A stretch of 64,000 bases of DNA from positions 186,001-250,000 of the forward strand of contig NZ_JAGENB010000004.1 of NCBI RefSeq assembly GCF_019991125.1. The letters are read 5' to 3'. The stretch comes from Phyllobacterium calauticae (lineage in GTDB: Bacteria > Pseudomonadota > Alphaproteobacteria > Rhizobiales > Rhizobiaceae). The position numbers and the translations under genes are program-made. The number at the start of each line of letters is the position of its first letter. The stretch's first letter is position 1. A model generated the notes under the pieces. The model had not been told where the DNA came from. It saw only the letters and a list, made by a program, of their open reading frames with translations, and did not search any database. Below, piece by piece: positions 50,735-60,668 of this stretch.

Positions 50735-51085
50735 ATGTCAGTATCAAAAGCCCTGCAATTATGCCTGTTAGCAACCGCAGCAATTGCATATTCTTCGCCG
50801 GCAAAATCAGCCGCGGATTATCCCACGCCAGCCCTTGCCGAGTACGTTTACGGCTGCATGAAGGCTAACGGAGAGAACCGAGATTCGCTGCAACGCTGTT
50901 CCTGTTCGATCGATGTCATTGCCTCTGTCATCTCCTACGATCACTATGTTGCCGCTGAAACATACAAATCAATGGGAATGGTTCCCGGCGAAAACGGCGC
51001 ACTCTTTCGCGAAAGCGCTCCGGCGAAAGCTTCCATCACTGAACTGAAACGCGCGCAGGCCGAAGCGGACATACGCTGCTTCTGA
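50735..51085 (+). CDS. Small exported four-cysteine protein next to xoxF
   Basis: The 116-residue precursor has a signal peptide (LQLCLLATAAIAYSSPAKSAAD) and a small mature domain with four cysteines (Cys41, Cys55, Cys57, Cys115) in the pattern YVYGCMKAN, QRCSCSIDVIASVISYDHYV and ADIRCF. I recognise it only as the kind of unnamed protein found beside xoxF and PQQ genes. It is divergent from xoxF across the control region and convergent with the SoxYZ-like gene. Start ATG 50735 is chosen because it opens directly into the signal peptide; an upstream start at 50693 is possible. Confidence 0.78.
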   Translation: MSVSKALQLCLLATAAIAYSSPAKSAADYPTPALAEYVYGCMKANGENRDSLQRCSCSIDVIASVISYDHYVAAETYKSMGMVPGENGALFRESAPAKASITELKRAQAEADIRCF

Positions 51086-51102
51086 ATCCTCAGTTCACTT
51101 CA

Positions 51103-51954
51103 TCACAAACTTGATGATTCAAGCGGCCATTCATCCTTGAATTGCTTGCCTTCGGTGTCGGCCGCTTCAACTTTGATATCCTCTCCCGGCTTTGCATCAA
51201 ATTCGAAGCGGAAGTTCGGATCTTCCGAAATCGAAATTCCGCCTTCCATCGACATGATCAGCCGATTGCCTTGTGACACCGTCAATCCCTGAATGAAGTG
51301 CGCGGGAATATAATACCGGGTTACCTGGTCCATCTGCAGCCCGGAATTGTTGGGATGGCGGATCATGAGCTGCATTTCCGTTGCACGGGTCATTGGCTCC
51401 ATACCGGAAGCTTTCGACGAAAACACGCGCAGTTTCATTTTGCCCAGATTGGCGAGAGCTTCGTCGGTGTTCTTCATGGCCGGCGCCGAGCATCCTCCCG
51501 ATGCCTTGACAAACGTCTCCGTCATATGAAGTTTGCCGTCCTCGGTTTCCGCGATGGCTCTTACATAGGAATAGGCATTCACACGCAATCGCGTTGCCAG
51601 ATGGGTCACTCCGGCGTCGGGACCGAACTTGAACACAGCAGCAACCGGCGATGGATTTTCATCCACGATCAAGGTCACAGTCTTGATGCGGCCAGTCCCG
51701 GCATCGGTTTTGAAATGCAGGTCAACCGGCACAATCGCAGCATCTTCGGCGCGCTTCGGCGCATCGATGCTCACAATGCCGTTTGCCGGTTCGATGGGCT
51801 TCTGTCCAAAGACATCGCCCTTCAAACCGTTCCAGGTCGTGCTTTCGGGAGGCCCTGCATTTTGAGCCCATACGGGAAATGAAATAACCGCACCAACCAA
51901 CACAAAAAGCGCAGTGGCAACCATCCGGCTACGCGGCTGTACTATCGTAAACAT
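51103..51954 (-). CDS. Quinoprotein-associated SoxYZ-like carrier protein
   Basis: The 283-residue exported protein fuses a SoxY-like domain (about 35-150 of the precursor) to a SoxZ-like domain (about 165-283). The SoxY part ends with ASGGCSAPA, recalling the SoxY GGCGG arm whose cysteine carries sulfur intermediates; the SoxZ part has LMIRHPNNSGLQ, PAHFIQGLTVSQG and FRFEFDAKPGE. No Sox sulfur-oxidation genes are nearby. Such fused carriers occur with quinoprotein dehydrogenases and are thought to carry a covalent intermediate. Start ATG 51954 has GGAGG upstream; signal peptide ends near PVWAQNA. Last gene of a six-gene operon. Confidence 0.86.
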   Translation of the reverse strand: MFTIVQPRSRMVATALFVLVGAVISFPVWAQNAGPPESTTWNGLKGDVFGQKPIEPANGIVSIDAPKRAEDAAIVPVDLHFKTDAGTGRIKTVTLIVDENPSPVAAVFKFGPDAGVTHLATRLRVNAYSYVRAIAETEDGKLHMTETFVKASGGCSAPAMKNTDEALANLGKMKLRVFSSKASGMEPMTRATEMQLMIRHPNNSGLQMDQVTRYYIPAHFIQGLTVSQGNRLIMSMEGGISISEDPNFRFEFDAKPGEDIKVEAADTEGKQFKDEWPLESSSL

Positions 51955-52050
51955 CGTATTCTGCCTCCACCAAGGATAATTTGGCGGTGCCCGGCTGTTA
52001 CCACCTATACCACCCATCCAAGCGGTCTGGCAAATGCCAACACCGCCCAA

Positions 52051-53010
52051 TCATTCCCACTCGAGTTCAGCGAAAGCCGCGGTGGCATTGCGCTGATTGT
52101 ATTCGTCAAAGAGCTTCCAGTTTGCACGTTCGCGTTGCGCCGCTGACTTGACGGCATCCGACATCGGCACACCATCGGCAATGGCTTTGCGCATATCGCT
52201 CGCAAGCACATCGAAGTAACGGCGCTCCGCATCCAGTGCCTGCGGCCATGGTGATGGTATGGGTCCATGCCCGGGGACTGCAGATTTCGCCTTGATCCCG
52301 TTCAGGATGTCCAGTTGCGCGATCCATCCAAGCAGCGATCCATCCATCGTTGGCAGATGGCCGATAAAGCAGAGATCGCCGGTAAAAAAAGTATCGGTTT
52401 TGTGGTCAAAAACGGAAAGATCATTGTCCGTATGCGCTGGTTTCCATGCCTTCAAGGTGAGTTTGCGATTGCCAAGATCGAGCTCGTCCTCATCGGTTAT
52501 GAGCTTGGTTGGTGGAACGATCCTGATGTCCGCCATCAGATCATCGCCCATCGCATCCCTGTAACTCTGTAGATAATAAGCCCCGCGGCTTTCCAAAGCG
52601 CGCGGCAAATTGCGGTGACCGACGATGATTGCGCTGGTAGACTCGAACGCTGCGTTGCCGAAGAGGTGATCCGGATGCATATGGGTGTTGATCAGATAGC
52701 GGATCGGCCTGTCGGTTCTGGCGCGAATCGCCCCGATCAAAGCCTTGCCTTCAACTACGCTGCCGCCACTGTCGATAACAGCGACCGCCTCGTCACCGAT
52801 GATGAAACCGACATTGCAGATCTCGCCATCATTCTGATTGTTCATCATTGCAGGGATGCCGGCAAAGGCAAACACCCCGTCGGCAATCTGTTTCACCGGC
52901 AATGGATCACCTGGCCGTGATTGAGCCAGCGCCAGACGCACATGCGACATGCCGCAACAGGCAAGGACCAGGCCCGTTTTGAGGACACCGCGCCGGGTCG
53001 TGCCGCTCAT
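52051..53010 (-). CDS. Quinoprotein relay metallo-beta-lactamase-fold hydrolase (SoxH-like)
   Basis: The 319-residue protein has a Tat-like signal (SGTTRRGVLKTGLVLACCGM) and a metallo-beta-lactamase domain with HMHPDHLFGN (zinc ligands), AHTDNDLSV and PGHGPIPS. It resembles SoxH-type hydrolases and the subgroup associated with quinoproteins. In the proposed relay it would hydrolyse a group from the SoxYZ-like carrier encoded next (96-base gap). Its ATG overlaps the ATPase gene stop by 4 bases, tying it to the importer. Confidence 0.87.
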   Translation of the reverse strand: MSGTTRRGVLKTGLVLACCGMSHVRLALAQSRPGDPLPVKQIADGVFAFAGIPAMMNNQNDGEICNVGFIIGDEAVAVIDSGGSVVEGKALIGAIRARTDRPIRYLINTHMHPDHLFGNAAFESTSAIIVGHRNLPRALESRGAYYLQSYRDAMGDDLMADIRIVPPTKLITDEDELDLGNRKLTLKAWKPAHTDNDLSVFDHKTDTFFTGDLCFIGHLPTMDGSLLGWIAQLDILNGIKAKSAVPGHGPIPSPWPQALDAERRYFDVLASDMRKAIADGVPMSDAVKSAAQRERANWKLFDEYNQRNATAAFAELEWE

Positions 53011-53765
53011 GGACCGACACCTCTATCCGAGAATTTTGCGTGGAACGAACGCAAGAGATCCGCCCTGACCTGTGCATTGCGGCTATGTCGCGGCACCCTG
53101 ATGTCGAAGGTTCCGACGACATGGGCAGGACGATCCGAGAAAACGATGATCCGGTCCGATAGCATGATTGCCTCCTGCACATTGTGGGTCACCATGAGCG
53201 CCGTCGTCGGACGTTCGGACCAGACCGACAGAAGCAGGTGACGCAGCTGATCTGCCGTTGCTTCATCCAGTGAAACAAAGGGTTCATCCAGCAGCAGAAT
53301 GTCTGGTTCGATTGCCAATGCCCGCGCGATTGCCACGCGCCGCGCAAGGCCGAGAGACAACTCACCGGGATAGAACGTCCGCATTGCGGCCAGACCCAAG
53401 ATACGGAACAGCGCATCGAGATTCGCGCCCCTTGCCCGTTTCGGCAATGCAAGGCGCACGTTTTGCTCCACTGAACACCACGGCAACAATATCGGTTCTT
53501 GAAACACTGCCCCGACGCGTGGTTCGGCCAGCCCCGGCAACTGAACGGAGCCGCCATAGCTCCCTTCGAGCCCGAGCAATATGCGCAGTGTTGTCGTCTT
53601 GCCGCATCCGGAAGGACCAAGGATGCAGGCAAATTCGTTCTGCTCGACTTCGAAGTGCAGATCGCGCAGGACATCGATCACTTCGCCATTGGATGAACGA
53701 AACGATTTTTCCTGGATATCGACCTTAAGCCGGGCGGCGACGCCAACGCGTTGATGTGTGTTCAA
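53007..53765 (-). CDS. ABC transporter ATP-binding protein, SsuB/TauB-like
   Basis: The 252-residue ATPase has Walker A GPSGCGKTT, Q-loop VGAVFQEPILLPW, the signature region with a changed motif (LSLGLARRVAIARAL in place of LSGGQ), Walker B ILLLDEPFVSLDE and switch histidine MVTHNVQEA. The LSLGL change is unusual. The start is probably the TTG at 53765 (MNTHQRVGVAARL), overlapping the permease by 41 bases, because no ATG or GTG is available before the core. It belongs to the importer of the relay operon. Confidence 0.85.
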   Translation of the reverse strand: MNTHQRVGVAARLKVDIQEKSFRSSNGEVIDVLRDLHFEVEQNEFACILGPSGCGKTTTLRILLGLEGSYGGSVQLPGLAEPRVGAVFQEPILLPWCSVEQNVRLALPKRARGANLDALFRILGLAAMRTFYPGELSLGLARRVAIARALAIEPDILLLDEPFVSLDEATADQLRHLLLSVWSERPTTALMVTHNVQEAIMLSDRIIVFSDRPAHVVGTFDIRVPRHSRNAQVRADLLRSFHAKFSDRGVGP

Positions 53766-54540
53766 GGGGCTGTACCAATACAAGTTCGATGAAAAGCATC
53801 ACGGCAACGAACGCCAGAGTGTAGGCGAGAATTGCAGCAACATCGAAGAGTTGAAAAAACAGGTTGATCTGGAAGCCGATACCGTTCGACCGGCCCATGA
53901 GTTCGACAACAAGCACAATCTTCCAGATCAGCGAAACGCCGGAACGCGACGTTGCAGCGATGTAGGGTTGCAGCTGCGGTAACAGGATATGTCGCAAACG
54001 GTCGAGTGCGCCGAACTGGTACACCCGCGCCATCTCCGCATAACGCCCATCGAGCGCCCGGGTCCCTTCGCGCATTGTCACGACCACATTGGGGATTTTG
54101 TTCAGGGCAACCGCACCAATCGCTGCGGCCTCGTTCAGGCCAAACCAGATATAAGCCAGGACGATGATGACGAGCGCCGGGATGTTCAGGAAGAGAATGA
54201 GCCAGGGATTGAAGAACTGGTCGGCTCGCCGATGGGTGCCCAAGAAAACGCCGATCACGGATCCGATGATCATGGCAAGGAGGAACGAGGCCGCCACGCG
54301 CCATAGCGTGATTGCCAAATGATAGGGTAAATCGCCGCTCGCGGTCTCGCTTGTGAACTTTTGCAGGACGAGCAGCGGTGCCGGAAACGATCGGCTTGGC
54401 CAAAATGTGGCCCCGATATGCCAGAGGATCAAGAGTGCCGCAAAGGACAGCAAAACCATGACGGATGAGGTCCAGCGCCGTGACCGCGGCAACGGCGCTA
54501 CCTCACGTGCTCCTCGCCGTTCGGTGGAGACCACAGGCAT
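53725..54540 (-). CDS. ABC transporter permease, SsuC/TauC-like
   Basis: The 271-residue protein has six membrane helices and the binding-protein-dependent transport motif (EGTRALDGRYAEMARVYQFG, the EAA loop, contacting the ATPase). It is of the nitrate/sulfonate/taurine type. The start codon follows directly on the binding-protein stop with no gap. Partner of the ATPase at 53007. Confidence 0.9.
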   Translation of the reverse strand: MPVVSTERRGAREVAPLPRSRRWTSSVMVLLSFAALLILWHIGATFWPSRSFPAPLLVLQKFTSETASGDLPYHLAITLWRVAASFLLAMIIGSVIGVFLGTHRRADQFFNPWLILFLNIPALVIIVLAYIWFGLNEAAAIGAVALNKIPNVVVTMREGTRALDGRYAEMARVYQFGALDRLRHILLPQLQPYIAATSRSGVSLIWKIVLVVELMGRSNGIGFQINLFFQLFDVAAILAYTLAFVAVMLFIELVLVQPLEHTSTRWRRRPA

Positions 54541-55524
54541 CTATTGGGCCCTCCAGAACGTGCCGGGAGCCAGCGTGACCGCCGGACCGACCAGCCGCGA
54601 GCCACCGAGTTCCGCGAGAAGCGCATAGAGCTTTTCTGCGTCGGCCTGTTCGGCGTCGACGGATCGGGAAGGAATGCCTTCGCGATAACGATCCCGCAAG
54701 ACATCGAGTTCGCGCCCTTCTGCCTTCACCACCGGCGCGAGTCGCTGCCACTCCGCATCGGAGCTGCCAAGAAGCGCCTTGGCGTCTCGGCTGGCCTTGA
54801 TGAATCCCGCAATGGCCGCGGGATGGGCGTTTGCCCATTTGTCGTGGAATATATAGCCAAGAGCCGATGCGGTGCCGGTGGCGCCGAGCGCCTTGGCGGC
54901 TTCGCTCGTACTGATCACCCTGCGAAAGCCGTTCGCCTCCAGCCGCGCACATAAATTCCAGAAGTTCAGAACGGCATCGAGCTCATTCTGTTGCGCTTTC
55001 TCAGCGAGCAACGGCGGTGCGCCAAAGACAATGTCGTTTTGCGCCGCCAGATCGAGCGACTGGCGTTTGGCAAGCCCCTGAATGAGCAGCCAGCTCTTGT
55101 CGAGAGGCCCGCCTGCAATGCCGATTTTCTTGCCTTTGAGATCCGTGAGACTTTTGATCGGCGAGCCATCGCGCACCATGAGTGCGCCGACAGAACTGGA
55201 ATAGGGCACAAAAGCCAGGTCTTCGCCCGAGGCGCGTTGACGCGATACCCAAAGCCAATCGCTGACGATTATATCAACATCCCCGGCCAACATCGCGACA
55301 TTGGTCGCCTCCTCACCGGCGAAGAACCGGACATCGACATGCACGCCATATTTCTCATCAAGCTTGTTGTGCTTGATCGTGTCGAGTTCCCAATTCACCG
55401 TGCCGAATTTGAGAACACCGACGCGAACCGTTTCCGATGCCAGACCACTCGCCGTGCCGCTGCACACAATCGACAATGTGAAAAGCAACGCCATGAAAAA
55501 TCGATATTGATATTTGCCAGTCAC
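54541..55524 (-). CDS. ABC transporter substrate-binding protein, SsuA/NMT1-like
   Basis: The 327-residue periplasmic receptor has a signal peptide (FMALLFTLSIVCSGTASGLASE) and a type 2 binding fold (VRVGVLKFGTVNWELDTIKHN, GDVDIIVSDWLWVSRQRA, LTDLKGKKIGIAGGPLDKSW). It is of the family for sulfonates, taurine, nitrate and thiamine precursors, but is known also beside quinoprotein genes with unknown cargo. The operon context suggests a small molecule needed for methanol dehydrogenase maturation or function. It follows the four-cysteine small protein by 36 bases. Confidence 0.88.
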   Translation of the reverse strand: MTGKYQYRFFMALLFTLSIVCSGTASGLASETVRVGVLKFGTVNWELDTIKHNKLDEKYGVHVDVRFFAGEEATNVAMLAGDVDIIVSDWLWVSRQRASGEDLAFVPYSSSVGALMVRDGSPIKSLTDLKGKKIGIAGGPLDKSWLLIQGLAKRQSLDLAAQNDIVFGAPPLLAEKAQQNELDAVLNFWNLCARLEANGFRRVISTSEAAKALGATGTASALGYIFHDKWANAHPAAIAGFIKASRDAKALLGSSDAEWQRLAPVVKAEGRELDVLRDRYREGIPSRSVDAEQADAEKLYALLAELGGSRLVGPAVTLAPGTFWRAQ

Positions 55525-55560
55525 AACACCTCCCAGACAGATCGCTGCCGGATTATCCGG

Positions 55561-55770
55561 TCATAAAGTCAACTCGTTGGTTGGATAGGCGCACTTCCAG
55601 CGCGCAACACGCAGTTTCGGATGTTCTCCAGCCCACTTTGCAATTTCGGCCGGAGCAAGGAACATGCAATTGAGGAGGTTACCCTTGTTCTCAAAATGCA
55701 GACGTTCCTCCCGGCAACTTGACGGGTTGGATATGAGACAGACTGTCAGGATAAGATCGATAACGTCCAT
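55561..55770 (-). CDS. Small conserved four-cysteine protein opening the relay operon
   Basis: The 69-residue protein (MDVIDLILTVCLISNPSSC at the start, then CMFLAPAEIAKW and VARWKCAYP) has four cysteines (11, 19, 35, 60), enough for two disulfides or a metal site. I recall similar small proteins in alphaproteobacteria but no function. GAAGGTG lies 6 bases before ATG 55770. It is the first gene of the unit small protein-SsuACB-SoxH-like-SoxYZ-like. Hydrophobic N-terminal residues could act as a short export signal, which is uncertain. Confidence 0.72.
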   Translation of the reverse strand: MDVIDLILTVCLISNPSSCREERLHFENKGNLLNCMFLAPAEIAKWAGEHPKLRVARWKCAYPTNELTL

Positions 55771-56129
55771 TCAGCACCTTCAATCCGCTACCCCTTCCCC
55801 CCAATACCTCGAATACACAAGGTGGATTGACTGGATCAGAAGCCATTCGACGGATTTCTCAAGGTGCCCGATGAGAAATATCGTTGCATCCAAATTACGG
55901 TTCCCGCCCGCTGCCGTCAATCATGCGTTCAGCGGAAAACGCAATCGTGATGCTGCGGCGTTATTTCCGCAGCCCGGCGATTGACTTATGCAATGTCGCG
56001 GGTAACGTTTTGGAACGCTATGATCAGTCGTTCTTCAACAAAAAGATCAAGCTAAAATGGTGGTGCCAATGCATGGAAATTGGTGCCAGTCTTCGTCTAG
56101 GGCACCCTTGGCGAAAATGAGGAAATGCC
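55771..56129. other. Divergent intergenic region, relay operon and cytochrome c gene
   Basis: This 359-base gap lies between the minus-strand relay operon and the plus-strand cytochrome gene. Short open frames here lack ribosome sites and family features. It should contain both promoters; no clear palindrome was found. AAATGAGGAAATGCC provides the cytochrome ribosome site. Confidence 0.45.
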
Positions 56130-56519
56130 ATGCGATACCCTGTACTACTGATTGGTATGTCAGTTGTCGTTCTGTCAGTTGCCGGTGCCCGCGCTCAAGA
56201 TGCGGGTGATGCAACAGCAGGCGCAACGGTTTTCAAGAAATGTATGGCCTGCCACGTGGCAGACACCGACAAGAACAAGGTCGGGCCGTCTCTGTTCGGA
56301 CTGTTTGGGAGAACAGCCGGTACACATCCGGGATTCGGCTATTCTCCTGCGATGAAGGCAGCCGGTGCGGGCGGTCTTGTGTGGGACATTGCCAGCTTGC
56401 GCGACTATTTGCATGATCCAAAGGCCAAGGTTCCAGGCACCAAGATGGCCTTTCCCGGCCTGAAGGATGAGACGGAAATTACCAACCTCGAGGCCTATCT
56501 CAAACAATACTCGAAGTAA
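56130..56519 (+). CDS. Class I c-type cytochrome (c2/cH-like)
   Basis: This 129-residue periplasmic cytochrome has a signal peptide to about GARAQDAG, the heme motif CMACH (residues about 38-42), KVGPSLFGLFGRTAGTHPGF and the axial methionine in PGTKMAFPGLKDE, the typical mitochondrial-type c2 fold. In methylotrophs such a cytochrome (cH) takes electrons from the cL/XoxG cytochrome to the oxidase, which fits its place beside the xox genes; general respiratory use is also possible. GAGGAAATG-type ribosome site before ATG 56130. Convergent with the thioredoxin-fold gene. Confidence 0.9.
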   Translation: MRYPVLLIGMSVVVLSVAGARAQDAGDATAGATVFKKCMACHVADTDKNKVGPSLFGLFGRTAGTHPGFGYSPAMKAAGAGGLVWDIASLRDYLHDPKAKVPGTKMAFPGLKDETEITNLEAYLKQYSK

Positions 56520-56558
56520 CAGATTGCCGCCGGTCGGATCGCCGGCGGCATCACTCTG

Positions 56559-57116
56559 TCAGGGCGAATCGCGCCATTTGATGGAGCAGCCCACCGAGGC
56601 AATCTGTTCGCGTGGTCCAGCGCCCGATCGCGCAATCTGGCGCATTGCCTCGAACAAATCCCGGCGCAGGTCCGCGATAGCTTCCCGTTTGCGCGAGCCG
56701 TCCAGCCGCCCGCGGTATTGCAATTCACCCCTTGCATTGAACCCGAAGAAATCCGGCGTGCAGACGGCACCATAGGCATGTGCAACCGCTTGGTCTGCAT
56801 CGTGCAAATAGGGAAAGGGAAACGCATTCTCTCGGGAGAACCGCTGCATGTTTTCATAGGAATCGGCGGGGTAAGCTGCTGCATCATTGGCATTGATGGC
56901 AACGAAGCCAATATCGAGCGCTGCGAGATCATGCGCGTCACGCACGATGCGCCCGATGACGGCCTTCACATAGGGACAGTGGTTGCAAATGAACGCGATG
57001 ACAAGTCCTTGCCGTCCGGCCTGAGCCAGGAGGGAGTACCGTTCTCCGTCGGTCCCGATCAAGCTTGCATCGACAGCTTGCCAGCCGAAATCACAAAGGG
57101 GTGGGACTGCCGCCAT
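56559..57116 (-). CDS. Thioredoxin-fold (AhpC/TSA-type) protein at the end of the cbb operon
   Basis: The 185-residue cytosolic protein has the redoxin fold: LIGTDGERYSLLAQAG, then LVIAFICNHCPYVKAV with a CxxC pair, VAINANDAAAYPADSYENM, and YGAVCTPDFFGFNARGELQYRGRLD with the cis-proline loop. Proteins of this group are thiol peroxidase or thiol-disulfide exchange proteins of unclear role. It starts 15 bases after rpe, so it is probably the last gene of the Calvin cycle operon and could link carbon fixation to redox state; that is inference. Confidence 0.86.
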   Translation of the reverse strand: MAAVPPLCDFGWQAVDASLIGTDGERYSLLAQAGRQGLVIAFICNHCPYVKAVIGRIVRDAHDLAALDIGFVAINANDAAAYPADSYENMQRFSRENAFPFPYLHDADQAVAHAYGAVCTPDFFGFNARGELQYRGRLDGSRKREAIADLRRDLFEAMRQIARSGAGPREQIASVGCSIKWRDSP

Positions 57117-57131
57117 CGTGGTTCCCTTCTC

Positions 57132-57821
57132 TCAGGCAGCCTTCTGGCGCCTGGCGCCATCGGCAGCACGGCGGATGGCAGCAATATTGGCGGCGTAAGC
57201 AGCCTTGCTGCCTCCCTTGAAAATCGCCGATCCGGCAACAAGAACATCAGCGCCAGCAGCGGCCACCAGAGGCGCCGTCTCCGGCGTGACACCGCCATCG
57301 ATTTCTATATGAATCGGACGATCGCCGATCAGTGCTTTCAAACGCCGTGTCTTTTCAACAACCGAAGGGATGAATGCCTGTCCACCGAACCCTGGATTGA
57401 CCGTCATCAACAATACAAGGTCGAGGCGGTCAAGCACATATTCTATTGCCGTTTCCGGCGTAGACGGATTGAGGGACACGCCTGCTTTCCTGCCGAGATT
57501 GCGAATGGTCTGCAGCGAGCGGTCCAGATGCGGTCCCGCTTCCGCATGAACGGTGATGAAGTCGCACCCGGCATCGGCAAAGGCCGCGAGATAGGCGTCT
57601 GCCGGTGCGATCATGAGATGGCAATCGAACACCGCTGCGGTCCGGCCGCGGATCGATTTTATGACTTGAGGACCGAAGGTGATGTTGGGAACGAAATGCC
57701 CATCCATCACATCAAGGTGCACCCAGTCCGCTCCGGCCTCGATGATATCCTCCACCTCTTCACCCAGCCTGGAAAAATCCGCGGACAGAACGGACGGCGC
57801 GATGAGCGTCTTGCGGTTCAT
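57132..57821 (-). CDS. rpe: Ribulose-phosphate 3-epimerase
   Basis: Rpe (CbbE) interconverts xylulose 5-phosphate and ribulose 5-phosphate in RuBP regeneration. The 229-residue TIM barrel shows [62 protein letters not shown] and [12 protein letters not shown], with all metal and catalytic residues in place. The ATG overlaps the cbbX stop by 4 bases. Confidence 0.95.
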   Translation of the reverse strand: MNRKTLIAPSVLSADFSRLGEEVEDIIEAGADWVHLDVMDGHFVPNITFGPQVIKSIRGRTAAVFDCHLMIAPADAYLAAFADAGCDFITVHAEAGPHLDRSLQTIRNLGRKAGVSLNPSTPETAIEYVLDRLDLVLLMTVNPGFGGQAFIPSVVEKTRRLKALIGDRPIHIEIDGGVTPETAPLVAAAGADVLVAGSAIFKGGSKAAYAANIAAIRRAADGARRQKAA

Positions 57822-58756
57822 GGCGTTTGCCCCTCCACAGGCGGCATTGAAAAGACACGGCTATTGCCGATATCGGCTGCAGTGATTGTCGACAAGACGT
57901 CAGCATCCAGCGGCCCCTTGGATGTCTCGAACAGGCGGTTGGCCTGCCGCAGACGGGCCCGATCGAGTGCGTTGCGGATGGAACGGGCATTGGCAAAATG
58001 CGGCTGTTGCCGGCGGCGCTCAATATAGTCAGCCATGATCGCACGGCCTTCCGCGTCGAAGCCATAATTCTGCTTCGACAACATCGTTTCCGCAATGCGA
58101 AGCAATTCGTCGGAGCTGTAATCCGGAAAATCGATATGATGAGCGATACGCGAGCGAAAACCTGGATTGCTCTCGAAGAACGTGTCCATGCGATCCGTAT
58201 AGCCGGCCAGTATAACCACAAGATCTTCGCGCTGATTTTCCATCACCTGAAGCAGAATCTCGATGGCTTCCTGACCATAATCGCGCTCGTTCTCCTGCCG
58301 GTGCAGATAATAGGCTTCGTCGATGAACAGCACGCCGCCCAACGCCTTCTTCAATATCTCCTTGGTCTTCGGCGCGGTATGGCCGATATACTGCCCCACC
58401 AGATCATCGCGCGTCACCGAAACGAGATGACCTTTGCGGATATAGCCAAGCCGGTGCAGGAGATCGGCCATACGGAGCGCCACCGTGGTCTTGCCGGTGC
58501 CCGGATTACCACTGAAACTCATGTGCAGCGTCGGCGTCTCGTGGGCAAGACCCATCCGCCGACGCGCCCGTTCCACCAGCAGCAGGGCAGCAGTCTCCTT
58601 GATCCGCAGTTTTACCGGCTTCAGGCCGATCAAATCGCGGTCGAGTTCGTCGAGCACGTCTTTCACGCCGGATTCAACATATTCGGCGCGCAGATCAATC
58701 GCGGCTGGAATGTCCTCGCTGGCACGCGCGAGCTCCTCGATCCCGATGTCAGCCAT
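57818..58756 (-). CDS. cbbX: Red-type RuBisCO activase CbbX
   Basis: CbbX is an AAA+ ATPase that pulls inhibitory sugar phosphates from form IC/ID RuBisCO and is activated by RuBP. The 312-residue protein starts at ATG 58756 ([13 protein letters not shown]), 8 bases inside the cbbS end. Motifs: Walker [11 protein letters not shown], pore loop [12 protein letters not shown], Walker [29 protein letters not shown] (arginine finger region) and [17 protein letters not shown]. Confidence 0.95.
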   Translation of the reverse strand: MADIGIEELARASEDIPAAIDLRAEYVESGVKDVLDELDRDLIGLKPVKLRIKETAALLLVERARRRMGLAHETPTLHMSFSGNPGTGKTTVALRMADLLHRLGYIRKGHLVSVTRDDLVGQYIGHTAPKTKEILKKALGGVLFIDEAYYLHRQENERDYGQEAIEILLQVMENQREDLVVILAGYTDRMDTFFESNPGFRSRIAHHIDFPDYSSDELLRIAETMLSKQNYGFDAEGRAIMADYIERRRQQPHFANARSIRNALDRARLRQANRLFETSKGPLDADVLSTITAADIGNSRVFSMPPVEGQTP

Positions 58757-59168
58757 AACGTTGCCCTGCCGGCTTGTCCGTTGCGTAGGATCTCGTCGTA
58801 TAACGGACGACACGGCCTTCGCCTTCCTGACGTGCGAGATGGAAGCCGGGCTCTTCCTGCGGACGATTGACGAGGAAGGACAACTTCACCGACTCCCAGC
58901 CATGCGAATTATCGAACGCAACGAAGCGAATATAGCCATCGCCATAGACCTTGCGGCATTCCTTCAGTTCCATGATCAATGCGGCGGCATCCGGATTGTC
59001 GAACATCGGATGCCCCCACATCTCCCAATAGGTATTGCGCGGGTGCGGATCGTCGGTGAATTCGAGACTGACAGCCCAGCCTTTGTCGATGCAATACTGT
59101 GCTTGCCTGGCAATCTGCTCGTCCGTCAGGTCGGGCAGGAACGAGAATGCTCCTTGGGTAATACGCAT
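58749..59168 (-). CDS. cbbS: Ribulose-bisphosphate carboxylase small subunit
   Basis: Small subunit of form I RuBisCO (139 residues): [64 protein letters not shown] and a C-terminal extension ([20 protein letters not shown]) that is typical of red-type (IC/ID) enzymes and forms the central beta barrel. It follows cbbL after 10 bases and overlaps cbbX. Confidence 0.96.
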   Translation of the reverse strand: MRITQGAFSFLPDLTDEQIARQAQYCIDKGWAVSLEFTDDPHPRNTYWEMWGHPMFDNPDAAALIMELKECRKVYGDGYIRFVAFDNSHGWESVKLSFLVNRPQEEPGFHLARQEGEGRVVRYTTRSYATDKPAGQRYG

Positions 59169-59178
59169 GTCGTTTCTC

Positions 59179-60657
<1,479 letters not shown>

Positions 60658-60668
60658 TCATTCGGGAC

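Noticed and set aside
51103-53010. Sox thiosulfate oxidation genes
   Set aside because: SoxY and SoxZ parts are fused, and SoxA, X, B, C and D genes are absent; the context is quinoprotein.
55664-56120. Short plus-strand frames between the relay operon and the cytochrome gene
   Set aside because: No ribosome sites or family features, and one overlaps the four-cysteine small gene in antisense.
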